This document shows, in pieces, positions 29,449-38,023 of a stretch of DNA of 64,000 nucleotides (position 1 is its first letter; every line of letters starts with the position of its first letter). The notes beneath the pieces were generated by a model. It did not search any database and was not told the DNA's origin. It saw only the letters and a program-made list of their open reading frames with translations. The stretch is from Rummeliibacillus pycnus (GTDB taxonomy: Bacteria; Bacillota; Bacilli; Bacillales_A; Planococcaceae), in contig NZ_KZ614145.1 of NCBI RefSeq assembly GCF_002884495.1, positions 372,001 to 436,000 on the forward strand, given 5' to 3'. The position numbers were made by a program, and so were the translations under genes.

Positions 29449-30156
29449 ATGTTTAATGACTATTTGAATCTGTTGGCTAATTTTGGAATAGGAGGTGCAC
29501 ACCCAGGAGGTTTTCCGTTAACATTAGCTATTTTTGAAAAGGAAAAAATACAGCCTAATCACCATGTACTCGATCTAGGATGTGGTACCGGACAAACAGC
29601 AGCTTTTTTAGGGGAAAACTTTGGGTGTAAAGTGACCGCAATAGATATTCATCCAATGATGATTGAAAAAGCCAAAAAAAGATTTGCCAATGAAGAACTT
29701 GATATAAACACTATTTTAGGTGATGTACAAAATATGGATTTTGATGATCATTCTTTTGACTTTATTCTTTCTGAATCGGTTATTTCCTTTACAAATATTC
29801 AAAAGACTTTAAATGAAATAGTTAGAGTGTTAAAAGAAGATGGTTGTGTGCTGATGATTGAAATGGTAGCAGAACAATCTTTATCTGATGATATAAAAGA
29901 GCAGATTACTAAGCTTTATGGTATCGATGAAGTATTAACAGAAAAAGAATGGTGTGCATATTTAAAGCAAGCTGGATTTACAAAAATAATCGAAATTCGT
30001 ACGCCTTCTTTGCTGATTCCAAGTGATATCGATGATATGGATCACTCTGAGAATATTTCTATGGCGCTTTATGATAAATGGGATGAGCACAATCAATTTA
30101 TCGAGCAAAATGGTCATCATTTAGGCTATCGTGCATTTAAATGTTATTTAAGATAA
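29449..30156 (+). CDS. Class I SAM-dependent methyltransferase, substrate unknown
   Basis: 235 aa, AGGAGGAGG upstream. Rossmann methyltransferase: motif I VLDLGCGTGQTAAFLG, acidic residue in VTAIDIHPMM, DFILSESVISF (motif IV) and a GCVLMIEM strand. N-terminus NFGIGGAHPGGFPLT suggests the UbiE/arsenite-MT-like subgroup acting on small molecules. Monocistronic by position, after the czcD terminator and convergent with the minus-strand protease gene. Substrate not predictable. Confidence 0.82.
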   Translation: MFNDYLNLLANFGIGGAHPGGFPLTLAIFEKEKIQPNHHVLDLGCGTGQTAAFLGENFGCKVTAIDIHPMMIEKAKKRFANEELDINTILGDVQNMDFDDHSFDFILSESVISFTNIQKTLNEIVRVLKEDGCVLMIEMVAEQSLSDDIKEQITKLYGIDEVLTEKEWCAYLKQAGFTKIIEIRTPSLLIPSDIDDMDHSENISMALYDKWDEHNQFIEQNGHHLGYRAFKCYLR

Positions 30157-30177
30157 TCATTTTTGGAGGTATATAAA

Positions 30178-31029
30178 TTAGTTATTTGTTGGAAATTTAG
30201 AACCTTTTAAAATCGTATCGGTAGATTTTTTGTATAATTCGTTATTTTTGAAAGGACCATTCTTTTCTTGATAACTATTAACAATTTGATAACCAATAGA
30301 ATACCCAATCCATTTAGGTAAGGGGCTACCTTTTTGACCATATAAATAAGGGTAATGATTTTTTAATCCTTTAAGATTTAGAGAGGGAAGAAAGTGTCTT
30401 TTCCAAAGATCAACAGCTTGATCAAATGAATAAAGATTTGTCCAAGGAGCTAATAATTTTTCTCCGTGCAGATCCTTTACAGCATATTCGCCAAGTCCTT
30501 CAATAATTAGTGAATCCTTCAACGGAATTTTTTCGGGTGGTATATTAATCAAATTGATACGACAAACATGGTTATATTCATGGGCTAGCATGGCTTTCAC
30601 TTCTTCTATTGTTAAATCTGTTGAAAGAAAAAGAAATAATGCTTCTTTATAAGCAACACCATTTTTACGCATTCTACTCCCAAATCCTATCATTCCTTTT
30701 TTTATTGGGAAGATGTAAATAGGGATTTCGGGTCCATTCCATAAAGTTTTTAAGTTCTGGTATTCTTTTTCTACTACTTTCCAAATATTTTGTTTTTCCA
30801 ATTCATTTGTAATGGTTTCTATTTTAAACCATTCATAAGGCTCGAATAATCCATGATTAAACAGTTCATATTGCATAGCTTGAGGATTTACTTTTGGAAA
30901 TACCTTTTTTAAAGGAGTACAGAGAACTTCACGTTGTACAGAAGCTATATCCATAATGGACTTTTTTTTACATTGATCCACAAAGTCATAAAGCCATTTT
31001 TGAGTTTGAATAACTGACAAGTACCTCAT
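30178..31029 (-). CDS. DUF2268 putative Zn-dependent protease (YjaZ-like)
   Basis: 283 aa from the ATG giving MRYLSV, with AAAAGGG upstream; an in-frame ATG at 31071 adds 14 basic residues without a ribosome-binding site. The HEYNH motif (His150, Glu151, His154) and downstream LIIEGLGEYAV, supplying a probable third ligand Glu, match the gluzincin-like DUF2268 family with conserved HExxH. No signal peptide, so probably cytosolic. Biological target unknown. Convergent with the methyltransferase gene. Confidence 0.82.
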   Translation of the reverse strand: MRYLSVIQTQKWLYDFVDQCKKKSIMDIASVQREVLCTPLKKVFPKVNPQAMQYELFNHGLFEPYEWFKIETITNELEKQNIWKVVEKEYQNLKTLWNGPEIPIYIFPIKKGMIGFGSRMRKNGVAYKEALFLFLSTDLTIEEVKAMLAHEYNHVCRINLINIPPEKIPLKDSLIIEGLGEYAVKDLHGEKLLAPWTNLYSFDQAVDLWKRHFLPSLNLKGLKNHYPYLYGQKGSPLPKWIGYSIGYQIVNSYQEKNGPFKNNELYKKSTDTILKGSKFPTNN

Positions 31030-31195
31030 CCTTTTTGCCCTTTTATTTTTATCATATGTAGCAGTCAGCACTTTGCTTTCAAAATAAAAAAGATTAACAA
31101 TAAGCTTTTAGACCTTTGTCCATTTTACTCACGCCCGCTCTTCATATAATAGCATGGCATACATGTATGTAAAAATTTATAAAGGAGGGAGAAAA

Positions 31196-31483
31196 TTGAA
31201 TCCGTCTAATGCATATAATTTATGTTGTCGATATCATGGCAAAACGGTTAGAATCAGCTGTAATGATGGTAATGTTCATGTGGGAGAGATTACACGTGTT
31301 AATCGCAATATGGTATGGATTCGTCCACAAGGTAACATGGGAGGATATGGTTTAGGTTACGGCTTTTATGGACCATTACGTTACCCTAGACCTTATTTTG
31401 GTTATCCTAGACCAGGATTTGGTATTGGTATAGCAATTGGGACAATTGTTGGAATCGGTCTAGCTTCAGCATTTTTATGGTAA
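31196..31483 (+). CDS. Small Gly/Tyr/Pro-rich protein with C-terminal membrane segment
   Basis: 95 aa from TTG 31196 behind AAAGGAGGG. The N-terminal ~45 residues (YHGKTVRISCNDGNVHVGEI) look like a small Sm-like beta barrel. The middle has repeated aromatic/Pro turns (GPLRYPRPYFGYPRPGFG), and a glycine-zipper-like hydrophobic end (GIGIAIGTIVGIGLASAFLW) should enter the membrane. I do not recognise the family; the composition recalls spore-coat or spore-membrane proteins, which is only a suggestion. It has its own terminator. Confidence 0.65.
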   Translation: MNPSNAYNLCCRYHGKTVRISCNDGNVHVGEITRVNRNMVWIRPQGNMGGYGLGYGFYGPLRYPRPYFGYPRPGFGIGIAIGTIVGIGLASAFLW

Positions 31484-31564
31484 ACAAATTACGTCCAACT
31501 TAGAAGACATTTTGGTTGGAGAAGATTTAAAATAACAATTGCAGCCTAAGCAGCGTCTGAATGT

Positions 31565-31602
31565 AAAAGCCTAATAAGTTCGTGGACTTATTAGGCTTTT
31601 TT
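31565..31602 (+). terminator. Intrinsic terminator after the 95-aa gene
   Basis: 15-bp perfect stem AAAAGCCTAATAAGT / ACTTATTAGGCTTTT, 6-nt loop, T run. Confidence 0.94.
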
Positions 31603-31726
31603 GTTGTGTCTATAGATAACTATGATCAGTATAATGAATCATTTCCATATTTCAATGGTTTAATAAAATCACGAATATATAACGAGGAACTGTTAAAGCA
31701 GTATCTATCAGGATCGTCTCTATGAA

Positions 31727-31785
31727 GCAGAAGATGGAAACATTCGAAAATGTATTCGAATTTCGTTCGTGCAATGTTCATACAA
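31727..31785. repeat. Divergent relic of a module shared with repeat copy B
   Basis: CAGAAGATGG...TTCGAAAATGTATTCG...TTCGTGC...TG matches the stretch at about 35250-35305 (GTAGAAGATGG...CTCGAAAATGCATTCG...TTCGTGC...TG) over about 55 bp with substitutions. The rest of 31603-32040 shows no gene; it is very AT-rich. Confidence 0.5.
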
Positions 31786-32044
31786 TGTGCTTCAAAAAAG
31801 GGGAAATATCTTTTAAGGAAAATATGGTTTATTTTAGCTGTCCTTCACGGGACATAATAGTTAGTTAATAAAATTTTTTATTATTATAGTATATTGCTTT
31901 TGTATCAAGTACCAATTACTTTCGTACATATTTATTAAAATAATTTAATAGATACAAATATTAATATTTTCTCTGAATAATTTTATTTGAATTTTCTGAA
32001 TAAATATATTGTTGATTATTCAAATATTTGTTAATATACGCATA

Positions 32045-32072
32045 TATAATAATTGTTACCGTATAACGGTAA
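32045..32072 (+). promoter_or_regulatory. -10 and palindromic operator before the acyl-CoA dehydrogenase operon
   Basis: TATAAT (32045-32050) followed by the perfect palindrome TTACCGTATAACGGTAA (32056-32072), which directly abuts the AAAGGAGG ribosome-binding site. Position over the transcription start suits repression. A matching -35 at proper distance is not obvious. The cognate regulator might be the IclR protein of the same cluster or an unlinked TetR. Confidence 0.55.
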
Positions 32073-32084
32073 AGGAGGAGGAAA

Positions 32085-33233
32085 ATGATGAAGTTACCGA
32101 CAGTGCGATTTACGGAAGAACAAGAGCGATTTCGTTTAGAAGTACGTTCCTTTCTACAAAAGGAACTTGAAAAAGGAACATATGAGACAAAATGCGATTC
32201 TTGGTTGAGTGGTAGTAATCCGTCTTTTTCAAAACTTATTGGGGAACAAGGATGGATCGGTTTGACATGGCCAAAACAATATGGTGGTCAGGAACGTAGC
32301 TCCATTGATCGTTATATTCTAACGGAAGAGTTTTTAGCAATTGGTGCACCGGTAGCAGCACATTGGATAGCAGACAGACAAACTGGACCACTTCTTTTGC
32401 GATATGGTACTGAGGAGCAGAAATCCTATTTTTTACCGAAAATTGCAAAAGGTGAATGTTATTTTGCTATTGGCTTAAGTGAACCTAATAGTGGTTCAGA
32501 TTTAGCTTCTGTAAGTACGAGAGCAGAAAAAGTAGAGGGTGGATGGATTGTCAATGGCTCGAAGACTTGGACAAGTAATGCACATGATGCCCATTTTATG
32601 ATTACCCTTGTAAGAACAGAACCTTTCGATGGGGTAAAGAAACATAATGGTTTAAGTCAACTGATTATTGACTTGCATGCTGAAGGCGTAAGTATTGTGC
32701 CGATTAAATATTTAACAGGTGAGGCCCATTTTAACGAGGTATTTTTCGAAAACGTTTTCGTTCCTGATAATAGAGTTGTTGGAACACTCGGTAACGGTTG
32801 GAAACAAGGTCTTGCTGAGTTAGCGTTTGAACGTAGTGGTCCTGAAAGAATATTAAGTACATTTCCACTCTTAGAAGAGTTAATGGCTGAATTAAGACGC
32901 CAAAGTGATATTGATGGGTTAACTCAAGTATCAAAACTTGTTGCTCAATTATGGAGTTTAAGAAATTTATCAATTGGTGTTGCAAAAGTACTTGAAGAAG
33001 GTGGAGAAGTTGCCATTCCTGCTGCATTAGTAAAGGCAGTTGGTACAAAATTTGAGCAAAGTATCCCAGAAATTGCACGCTTATTAGTATCAACTTATCC
33101 TCGAAAAGACGCGGATCGTAAATTGGATCGATTATTAGCAGAATCAATTCTACATTCTCCTGGCTTTACAATTAGGGGCGGGACAACAGAGATACTATAT
33201 GGAATTATTGCGAAAGGGGTTGTAGCTGGATGA
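32085..33233 (+). CDS. Acyl-CoA dehydrogenase, large subunit of a probable heteromeric pair
   Basis: 382 aa FAD enzyme oxidising acyl-CoA at alpha-beta. N-terminal helical domain, beta domain with FAIGLSEPNSGSDLASVSTR (FAD/substrate strand) and W-x-SNAHDAHF, then the C-terminal helices ending FTIRGGTTEILYGIIAKGV. In this protein FERSGPERI occupies the region where the catalytic base is often found. RBS AAAGGAGGAGG. Overlaps the next gene by 4 nt (ATGA); the second half-like dehydrogenase suggests an alpha2-beta2 enzyme like those of steroid side-chain catabolism. Substrate unknown. Confidence 0.88.
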   Translation: MMKLPTVRFTEEQERFRLEVRSFLQKELEKGTYETKCDSWLSGSNPSFSKLIGEQGWIGLTWPKQYGGQERSSIDRYILTEEFLAIGAPVAAHWIADRQTGPLLLRYGTEEQKSYFLPKIAKGECYFAIGLSEPNSGSDLASVSTRAEKVEGGWIVNGSKTWTSNAHDAHFMITLVRTEPFDGVKKHNGLSQLIIDLHAEGVSIVPIKYLTGEAHFNEVFFENVFVPDNRVVGTLGNGWKQGLAELAFERSGPERILSTFPLLEELMAELRRQSDIDGLTQVSKLVAQLWSLRNLSIGVAKVLEEGGEVAIPAALVKAVGTKFEQSIPEIARLLVSTYPRKDADRKLDRLLAESILHSPGFTIRGGTTEILYGIIAKGVVAG

Positions 33234-34297
33234 GTGAAATTAAAGATATGCTAATCGATGTTGTTGAGAAAATTTTCAAAGACCGTGTGGAGAAAGAAAC
33301 AGTTGATCTAGTTGAAGAAGGGAAATGGGCAGAAAATGTTTGGTCAATTTTAGATGATAATGGCATGTTGGCTGTTGCAATCTCCGAAGAAGCAGGGGGT
33401 GCAGGGGGAGATTTAGAAGATCTATTAAATATTTATCGTTTAATTGGTAAATATGCAGTGCCAATTCCATTTGTTGAAAATACATTTGCAAATTATTTAT
33501 TGGAACTTGAACAGCTACCAGTAACAAACCATAAAATTACCTATGTAGTCAATCTGAACGAGACATTAAATTTAAATGATGATCAGAAAGTAAGTGGTGC
33601 ATTGTCAAATGTTCCTTGGGCTCGACATGCGGATGAACTTGTCGCAATTGCAAAAGGAAATGATGGAGATTACCTAGTGAAGGTTTCTCTAAAAGATGCA
33701 ATTGTGGAACCAAATATCAATTTAGCTTGTGAGCCTCGGGATACAGTCAAACTTGATCAAGTTAATGTTTTAAACAAAAGTACAAAAGCAATTACACCAG
33801 AGAAATTGCAAAGACTTGTAGAGGTTGAAACGGCTGCAAAGATTGCATTAATGGCAGGCGCAATTGAAAAAGTTAATGATTTAACGGTACAGTACACAAA
33901 AGAGCGTGAACAATTTGGGCGCCCTATTCATCGATTCCAACTTGTACAACAACATTTAGCATTATTAGCTGGTGAAACCGTAATTGTTAGAACAGCAGTT
34001 GATAATATGATCGCAGCGTTAGTAGAAAATCGCTATCAAGATGAGGTTTTACTTACAAGGATTCGTATTGATGAAGCAATCAAAATCGTTTCTACTTCAG
34101 CTCATCAAGTACATGGTGCAATCGGTGTGACGCATGAGCACAATTTACATCAATATACAAGACGCCTATGGTCTTACCGAGATGAAGGTGTGTCCCAATC
34201 TGATTGTAGTAAAATCTTCGCAAACAAACTACTTCAATCAAATGAAAATCTTTGGGAAAGTTTAACGACTGTAAAAAAACAATTTCAAACACATTAA
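33230..34297 (+). CDS. Acyl-CoA dehydrogenase, second subunit
   Basis: 355 aa, divergent member. N-terminal half weakly conserved; a clear ACAD C-terminal domain with YTKEREQFGRPIHRFQLVQQ (FAD contact) and HQVHGAIGVTHEHNLHQYTR. The GLSEPxSGSD-type FAD strand seen in the upstream protein is missing, which fits a partner subunit rather than an independent enzyme. Start overlaps the upstream stop (ATGA), ensuring stoichiometric translation. Separated by 13 nt from the enoyl-CoA hydratase. Confidence 0.87.
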   Translation: MSEIKDMLIDVVEKIFKDRVEKETVDLVEEGKWAENVWSILDDNGMLAVAISEEAGGAGGDLEDLLNIYRLIGKYAVPIPFVENTFANYLLELEQLPVTNHKITYVVNLNETLNLNDDQKVSGALSNVPWARHADELVAIAKGNDGDYLVKVSLKDAIVEPNINLACEPRDTVKLDQVNVLNKSTKAITPEKLQRLVEVETAAKIALMAGAIEKVNDLTVQYTKEREQFGRPIHRFQLVQQHLALLAGETVIVRTAVDNMIAALVENRYQDEVLLTRIRIDEAIKIVSTSAHQVHGAIGVTHEHNLHQYTRRLWSYRDEGVSQSDCSKIFANKLLQSNENLWESLTTVKKQFQTH

Positions 34298-34310
34298 GGG
34301 GGAACTATCG

Positions 34311-35120
34311 ATGGCTGACTTACTATTTGAAATCCAGGATCATATTGCAACAATTACCTTAAATCGTCCGAATAGCATGAATGCTTTTAGTGAGGAAATG
34401 ATATTAAGTTGGATTAAGGCATTAGAAACTGTTCGAGATTCAGATGATATTCGAGTGCTAATTGTAAAAGGAAACGGTAAATGCTTCTGTGCGGGTGGTG
34501 ATATAAAGGCTATGAATGCTGATAAAGGATTTTTTGAAAGTTCTGATGATGTCACATCAACAGCACTAGCGCGAAAAAATTCTTTATGGAAGAAAGTACA
34601 GCGTGTCCCTCTATTGCTAGAAGAAATTGATAAGCCTGTGATTGCACAAGTACATGGCTTTGCATTTGGCGCAGGTTTAGATATGGCATTAATGTGCGAT
34701 ATTCGTATCGTTGCAGAATCCACTAAATTATCAGAAAGCTATATCAACGTCGGTATTGTCCCTGGCGATGGAGGCGCATATTTTTTACCGAAACTTGTGG
34801 GAATTGATCAGGCTTTAGATATGCTATGGACTGCACGAGTGTTAACAGCTCAAGAGGCTAAAGAGAAGGGGTTAGTCACATTTGTTGTTCCTGACAATGA
34901 ACTTGAACAATTTACAGAAGAATATGCATCTAAATTAGCGAATGCTCCAACAACCGTTATTCAACTCACTAAACGAGCTGTGTATCAAAGTCAATCTATG
35001 AGTTTACGTTCATCATTAGACTATATTTCTTCAAAAATGGGTCTGGTAACAGAATTACCAGATTACAAAGAAGGAGTAAAAGCGATAGTTGAAAAAAGAA
35101 GAGCAGTTTTTAATAAGTAA
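34311..35120 (+). CDS. Enoyl-CoA hydratase/isomerase (crotonase family)
   Basis: 269 aa. Hydrates the enoyl-CoA made by the dehydrogenase pair. Crotonase fold with oxyanion-hole segments CFCAGGDIKAM (about residue 60) and GFAFGAGLDMALMCD, and an active-site region SESYINVGIVPGDGGAYFL, where one of the usual glutamates is replaced around V/P, so an isomerase or hydrolase role is possible. RBS GGGGGAAC. Last gene before repeat copy B. Confidence 0.9.
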   Translation: MADLLFEIQDHIATITLNRPNSMNAFSEEMILSWIKALETVRDSDDIRVLIVKGNGKCFCAGGDIKAMNADKGFFESSDDVTSTALARKNSLWKKVQRVPLLLEEIDKPVIAQVHGFAFGAGLDMALMCDIRIVAESTKLSESYINVGIVPGDGGAYFLPKLVGIDQALDMLWTARVLTAQEAKEKGLVTFVVPDNELEQFTEEYASKLANAPTTVIQLTKRAVYQSQSMSLRSSLDYISSKMGLVTELPDYKEGVKAIVEKRRAVFNK

Positions 35121-35152
35121 ACTATATTTCATAATTCAAAATTCATATAAAT

Positions 35153-35643
35153 GAGTCTATTTCATAATTCAAAGATTTGATTTAAAACACGTACATTAAT
35201 CGGAAAATTGTTAAATGCCCATCTATTATCAATATTTACCTAATAAGTAGAAGATGGCAAGTCCTCGAAAATGCATTCGCATTTTCTTCGTGCGGTGCGA
35301 ATTCTAGGAAGCTAATTCCTATGTCCTGCGGGAAAGCGAGACAGGTGAGACCCCGCTGGTAGGTAAGCATGGCCACTGAACAAGTAAAATTAGCAAAATT
35401 TTTATGATGAAAATCTTGTATTACAATCTTAGTTGAAAGTGGAATTAGCGTAGACTCATGTGGGAAAACAGACTAGACGAGACCCCGCAGGAACGAGGAG
35501 GCTTACCACCCACGGAAAGCTCTATCTGATGCTGCATACGAAGAAGTAAAATTAGAAATGAAATACGATCCGACTTATTGAATGATGAATTTAGACAATA
35601 TCGTATTTTTTAATACGAGTAAATGCATTTGTGAAATTGACTC
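35153..35643. mobile_element. ~490-bp non-coding element with terminal inverted repeats, copy B
   Basis: Left end GAGTCTATTTCATAA (35153-35167), right end TTTGTGAAATTGACTC (35628-35643): inverted with two mismatches over about 15 bp. Modules in order: TTCATAATTCAAAG flank, a stretch with the palindrome GAAAATGC-ATTC-GCATTTTC absent from copy A, the first CCTGCGGG/CCCCGC unit (from about 35306), the 101-bp-type unit (from 35439, right arm decayed), then a unique tail. A partial duplicate of the left end lies at 35125-35140. No gene inside. It separates the hydratase gene from the CoA-transferase gene. Confidence 0.65.
35439..35525. repeat. Palindromic repeat module inside copy B (right arm decayed)
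   Basis: Starts GTGGAATTAGC as in copy A and matches it closely through CCCCGCAGGAACGAGGAGGC, then diverges; the closing GCTAATTCCAC is lost. Confidence 0.7.
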
Positions 35644-35721
35644 AAATATACACCTTATTTAGTCCGGTGTGAGTTGTAATTGAATACCAAAACAAAAAAA
35701 TGATGAGCGTAGGTGATAATG

Positions 35722-36876
35722 ATGAAACAACCATTAGAAGGTATACGTATTCTAGATCTATCTCGTGTTTATGCTGCACCGGCAGGATCAATGATATTGG
35801 CGGACTTAGGTGCTGAAGTTACTCGTATAGAACATCCTAATGGTATGGATAGTACACGTGATTGGGGACCATATATCAATGGTCAAAGTACGTATTATCT
35901 TTGTGCCAATCGAAATAAAAAATCCATGATATTAAATTTAAAGGATGAAGCGGATCTTCAAATTCTTAAGGAACTTCTCGTTGATGCAGATGTCATAGTA
36001 GAAAATTTTAAAACAGGCGACATGGAAAAGATGGGCTTAGGATACGAGGAATGTAAGAAACTTAATCCGCGAATCATTTATTGTTCGGTTACTGGATTCG
36101 GTCATACAGGTCCGCTGGCAGCAGAACCTGGTTTTGATCCAGTCATTCAGGCAATGAGTGGATTAATGGATGTTACAGGTGCAATAGATGGGGAGCCGAC
36201 AAAAGTGGGTATCCCAATTGCCGATATTTTAACAGCTCATTATGTTGCCATTAGCATTTTAGCTGCTTTACGAATGCGCGATTTTACAAATGAGGGACAA
36301 AGTATTGATTTATCATTATTAGATGTACAAATTAGCAACTTGGCAAATGTGGCAAGTAGTTATTTAAATGGCGGAACCATTTCGAAAAGGTTAGGTAATA
36401 GTCATAATAATGTGGCGCCTTACCAAGTATTTCATTGTTCGGATGGTCCGTTAATGGTATGTGTTGGAAGTGATCGTCAATTTGAAAAGTTTTGTAAGAT
36501 GATTGATAGGGAAGAATGGGTTTTGGATGAACGGTATAAAACGAATACAAGACGTAAAGAAAATGAGGGAGAGCTTGTTGAGAAAATAGCGGAAATCCTC
36601 ATTCAAAAAACAAGAGATGAGTGGATCGAACAATTACAAAAATATAAAATTCCAGGCGGCCGCGTAAATACAATTGCCGAAGCTTTAGAACAGCCACAAA
36701 TCATTGCAAGGAATATGATTGGGGAGATCGAACATCCACAATATGGAAAAGTGAAATTTGTCAAGAATCCGATGCAATTTTCTGGATTAAACATTGATTA
36801 TAAATTAGCACCTCCGATTCTTGGTGAACATACCAATCAATTCTTACCATTAACTTCAGAGCGTAAAAATGGATAA
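35722..36876 (+). CDS. Family III CoA-transferase (CaiB/BaiF)
   Basis: About 384 aa. Transfers CoA between acyl-CoA and a free acid through an aspartyl-CoA intermediate. N-terminal PLEGIRILDLSRVYAAPAGSM, LADLGAEVTRIEHP, and GFDPVIQAMSGLMDVTGAIDGEP with the interlocked dimer fold signature. ATG 35722 fits TAGGTGATA; ATG 35719 and GTG 35713 are in frame upstream. Likely activates the acid substrate that the preceding dehydrogenases and hydratase then oxidise, and is followed by an IclR regulator. Confidence 0.9.
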   Translation: MKQPLEGIRILDLSRVYAAPAGSMILADLGAEVTRIEHPNGMDSTRDWGPYINGQSTYYLCANRNKKSMILNLKDEADLQILKELLVDADVIVENFKTGDMEKMGLGYEECKKLNPRIIYCSVTGFGHTGPLAAEPGFDPVIQAMSGLMDVTGAIDGEPTKVGIPIADILTAHYVAISILAALRMRDFTNEGQSIDLSLLDVQISNLANVASSYLNGGTISKRLGNSHNNVAPYQVFHCSDGPLMVCVGSDRQFEKFCKMIDREEWVLDERYKTNTRRKENEGELVEKIAEILIQKTRDEWIEQLQKYKIPGGRVNTIAEALEQPQIIARNMIGEIEHPQYGKVKFVKNPMQFSGLNIDYKLAPPILGEHTNQFLPLTSERKNG

Positions 36877-36952
36877 ACTTATATTATTTAACTAATCATC
36901 GATTAACTCTGATATAGTAAGAGAAGATAAAAGATAGAGAGCCGGTGGTTGG

Positions 36953-37726
36953 ATGAACAAAGAAAATAATAGCAATAACTACACCATGCAGTCAGTACAG
37001 AAAGCTATTAAAGTATTAAATGCTTTTAGTAAAGAAGAACCCCAGCTTTCATTGACCGAACTGCATAAAAAAACAGGAATTGCTATATCAAGTCTACAAC
37101 GTTTCGTTACTACACTGGTATGTGAAGGGTTTTTACATAAAGATGAACGAACGAAACAATATCAGTTAGGATTATCTTTGCTTTTCCTAGGTAGACTTGT
37201 AGAAGAAGAGTCTAGTTTGTTAACAGTAACAAAGCCAATATTAAGGAAGCTAAATGAGACAACAGGTGAAAGTGTTTCTCTTAATGTAATTGATGGTAAA
37301 GAGCGTAGGTGTATATTAAACTTTGAAAGTACTTTTACATTAAGTACCAAAACTTATGTAGGGGATTCATCTCCACTATATGCAGGTGCGTCTTCAAAGA
37401 GTTTACTTGCTTTTTTACCTAAAGATGAGTTGGAACATTATATAGATGAAATTGATTTAATTCCGATTACAGAAAATACGATTATCACGAAGGAACATTT
37501 AAGGGAAAGTTTAATGGAGATTCGACATCAAGGGTATGCGATTAGCAATAGTGAACGAGTAAAGGGGGCGTTTTCCGTTAGTGCCCCTATTCGATTGGCT
37601 GATGGTCGACCAGTAGCTTCCATTACGATTGTTATTCCAGTTGTAAGAATCGATGATTATGATCAAACAGAACTAATTGAAAGTGTACTTACGGCAACCA
37701 AAGCAATTGAAGCACAACTTTACTAG
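36953..37726 (+). CDS. IclR family transcriptional regulator
   Basis: 257 aa. N-terminal winged HTH (QSVQKAIKVLNAFSKEEPQL ... GIAISSLQRFVTTLVCEGFL) and C-terminal effector-binding IclR/GAF-like domain (PLYAGASSKSLLAF ... GYAISNSERVKGAFSVSAPI). Co-oriented and 76 nt after the CoA-transferase gene, so probably the local regulator of the acyl-CoA cassette, responding to a pathway acid. The ligand is unknown. Confidence 0.93.
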   Translation: MNKENNSNNYTMQSVQKAIKVLNAFSKEEPQLSLTELHKKTGIAISSLQRFVTTLVCEGFLHKDERTKQYQLGLSLLFLGRLVEEESSLLTVTKPILRKLNETTGESVSLNVIDGKERRCILNFESTFTLSTKTYVGDSSPLYAGASSKSLLAFLPKDELEHYIDEIDLIPITENTIITKEHLRESLMEIRHQGYAISNSERVKGAFSVSAPIRLADGRPVASITIVIPVVRIDDYDQTELIESVLTATKAIEAQLY

Positions 37727-37770
37727 TACCTAAATTTTTTCCGTTATTAATTTTATTTTCAAATCATTAG

Positions 37771-37802
37771 AAAAATCCCCTCTTCTGAAAAAGAGGGGAT
37801 TT
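37771..37802 (-). terminator. Terminator of the feo operon (possibly bidirectional)
   Basis: 12-bp perfect stem AAATCCCCTCTT / AAGAGGGGATTT with a 6-nt loop between convergent genes. The T run lies on the minus-strand side, so it chiefly serves feo; it may also stop the IclR transcript. Confidence 0.85.
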
Positions 37803-37815
37803 AAAGGTTAATTAG

Positions 37816-38004
37816 TTATTTATTCAATGATTGTATATGTTTTTTAGTATTAGAATGCATCGAAACTGTATCACAACTACATTTACAATTGCTTTTCAAT
37901 TCACAAGATCCACATTTACCTTCTTTACTTTTTTGAACATGTCGATAAATCGTCCAACCCGCATATCCAAAAATAAGAATTCCAATTATAATATTGGCGA
38001 TCAT
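37816..38004 (-). CDS. FeoB-associated Cys-rich membrane protein
   Basis: 62 aa. One N-terminal transmembrane helix (IANIIIGILIFGYAGWTIY), then a Cys-rich tail CGSCELKSNCKCSC with five cysteines. This matches the small FeoB-associated Cys-rich family (a FeoC-like position in Firmicutes). It lies 19 nt after feoB. The cysteines may bind Fe(II) or an Fe-S cluster (inference). Confidence 0.88.
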   Translation of the reverse strand: MIANIIIGILIFGYAGWTIYRHVQKSKEGKCGSCELKSNCKCSCDTVSMHSNTKKHIQSLNK

Positions 38005-38023
38005 GTATTCCGCTTCCTTTCAA

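Noticed and set aside
35640-35672. ACACC...GGTGT hairpin after repeat copy B as an operon terminator
   Set aside because: Only 5 bp with no T tract, so I cannot claim termination between the hydratase and CoA-transferase genes.
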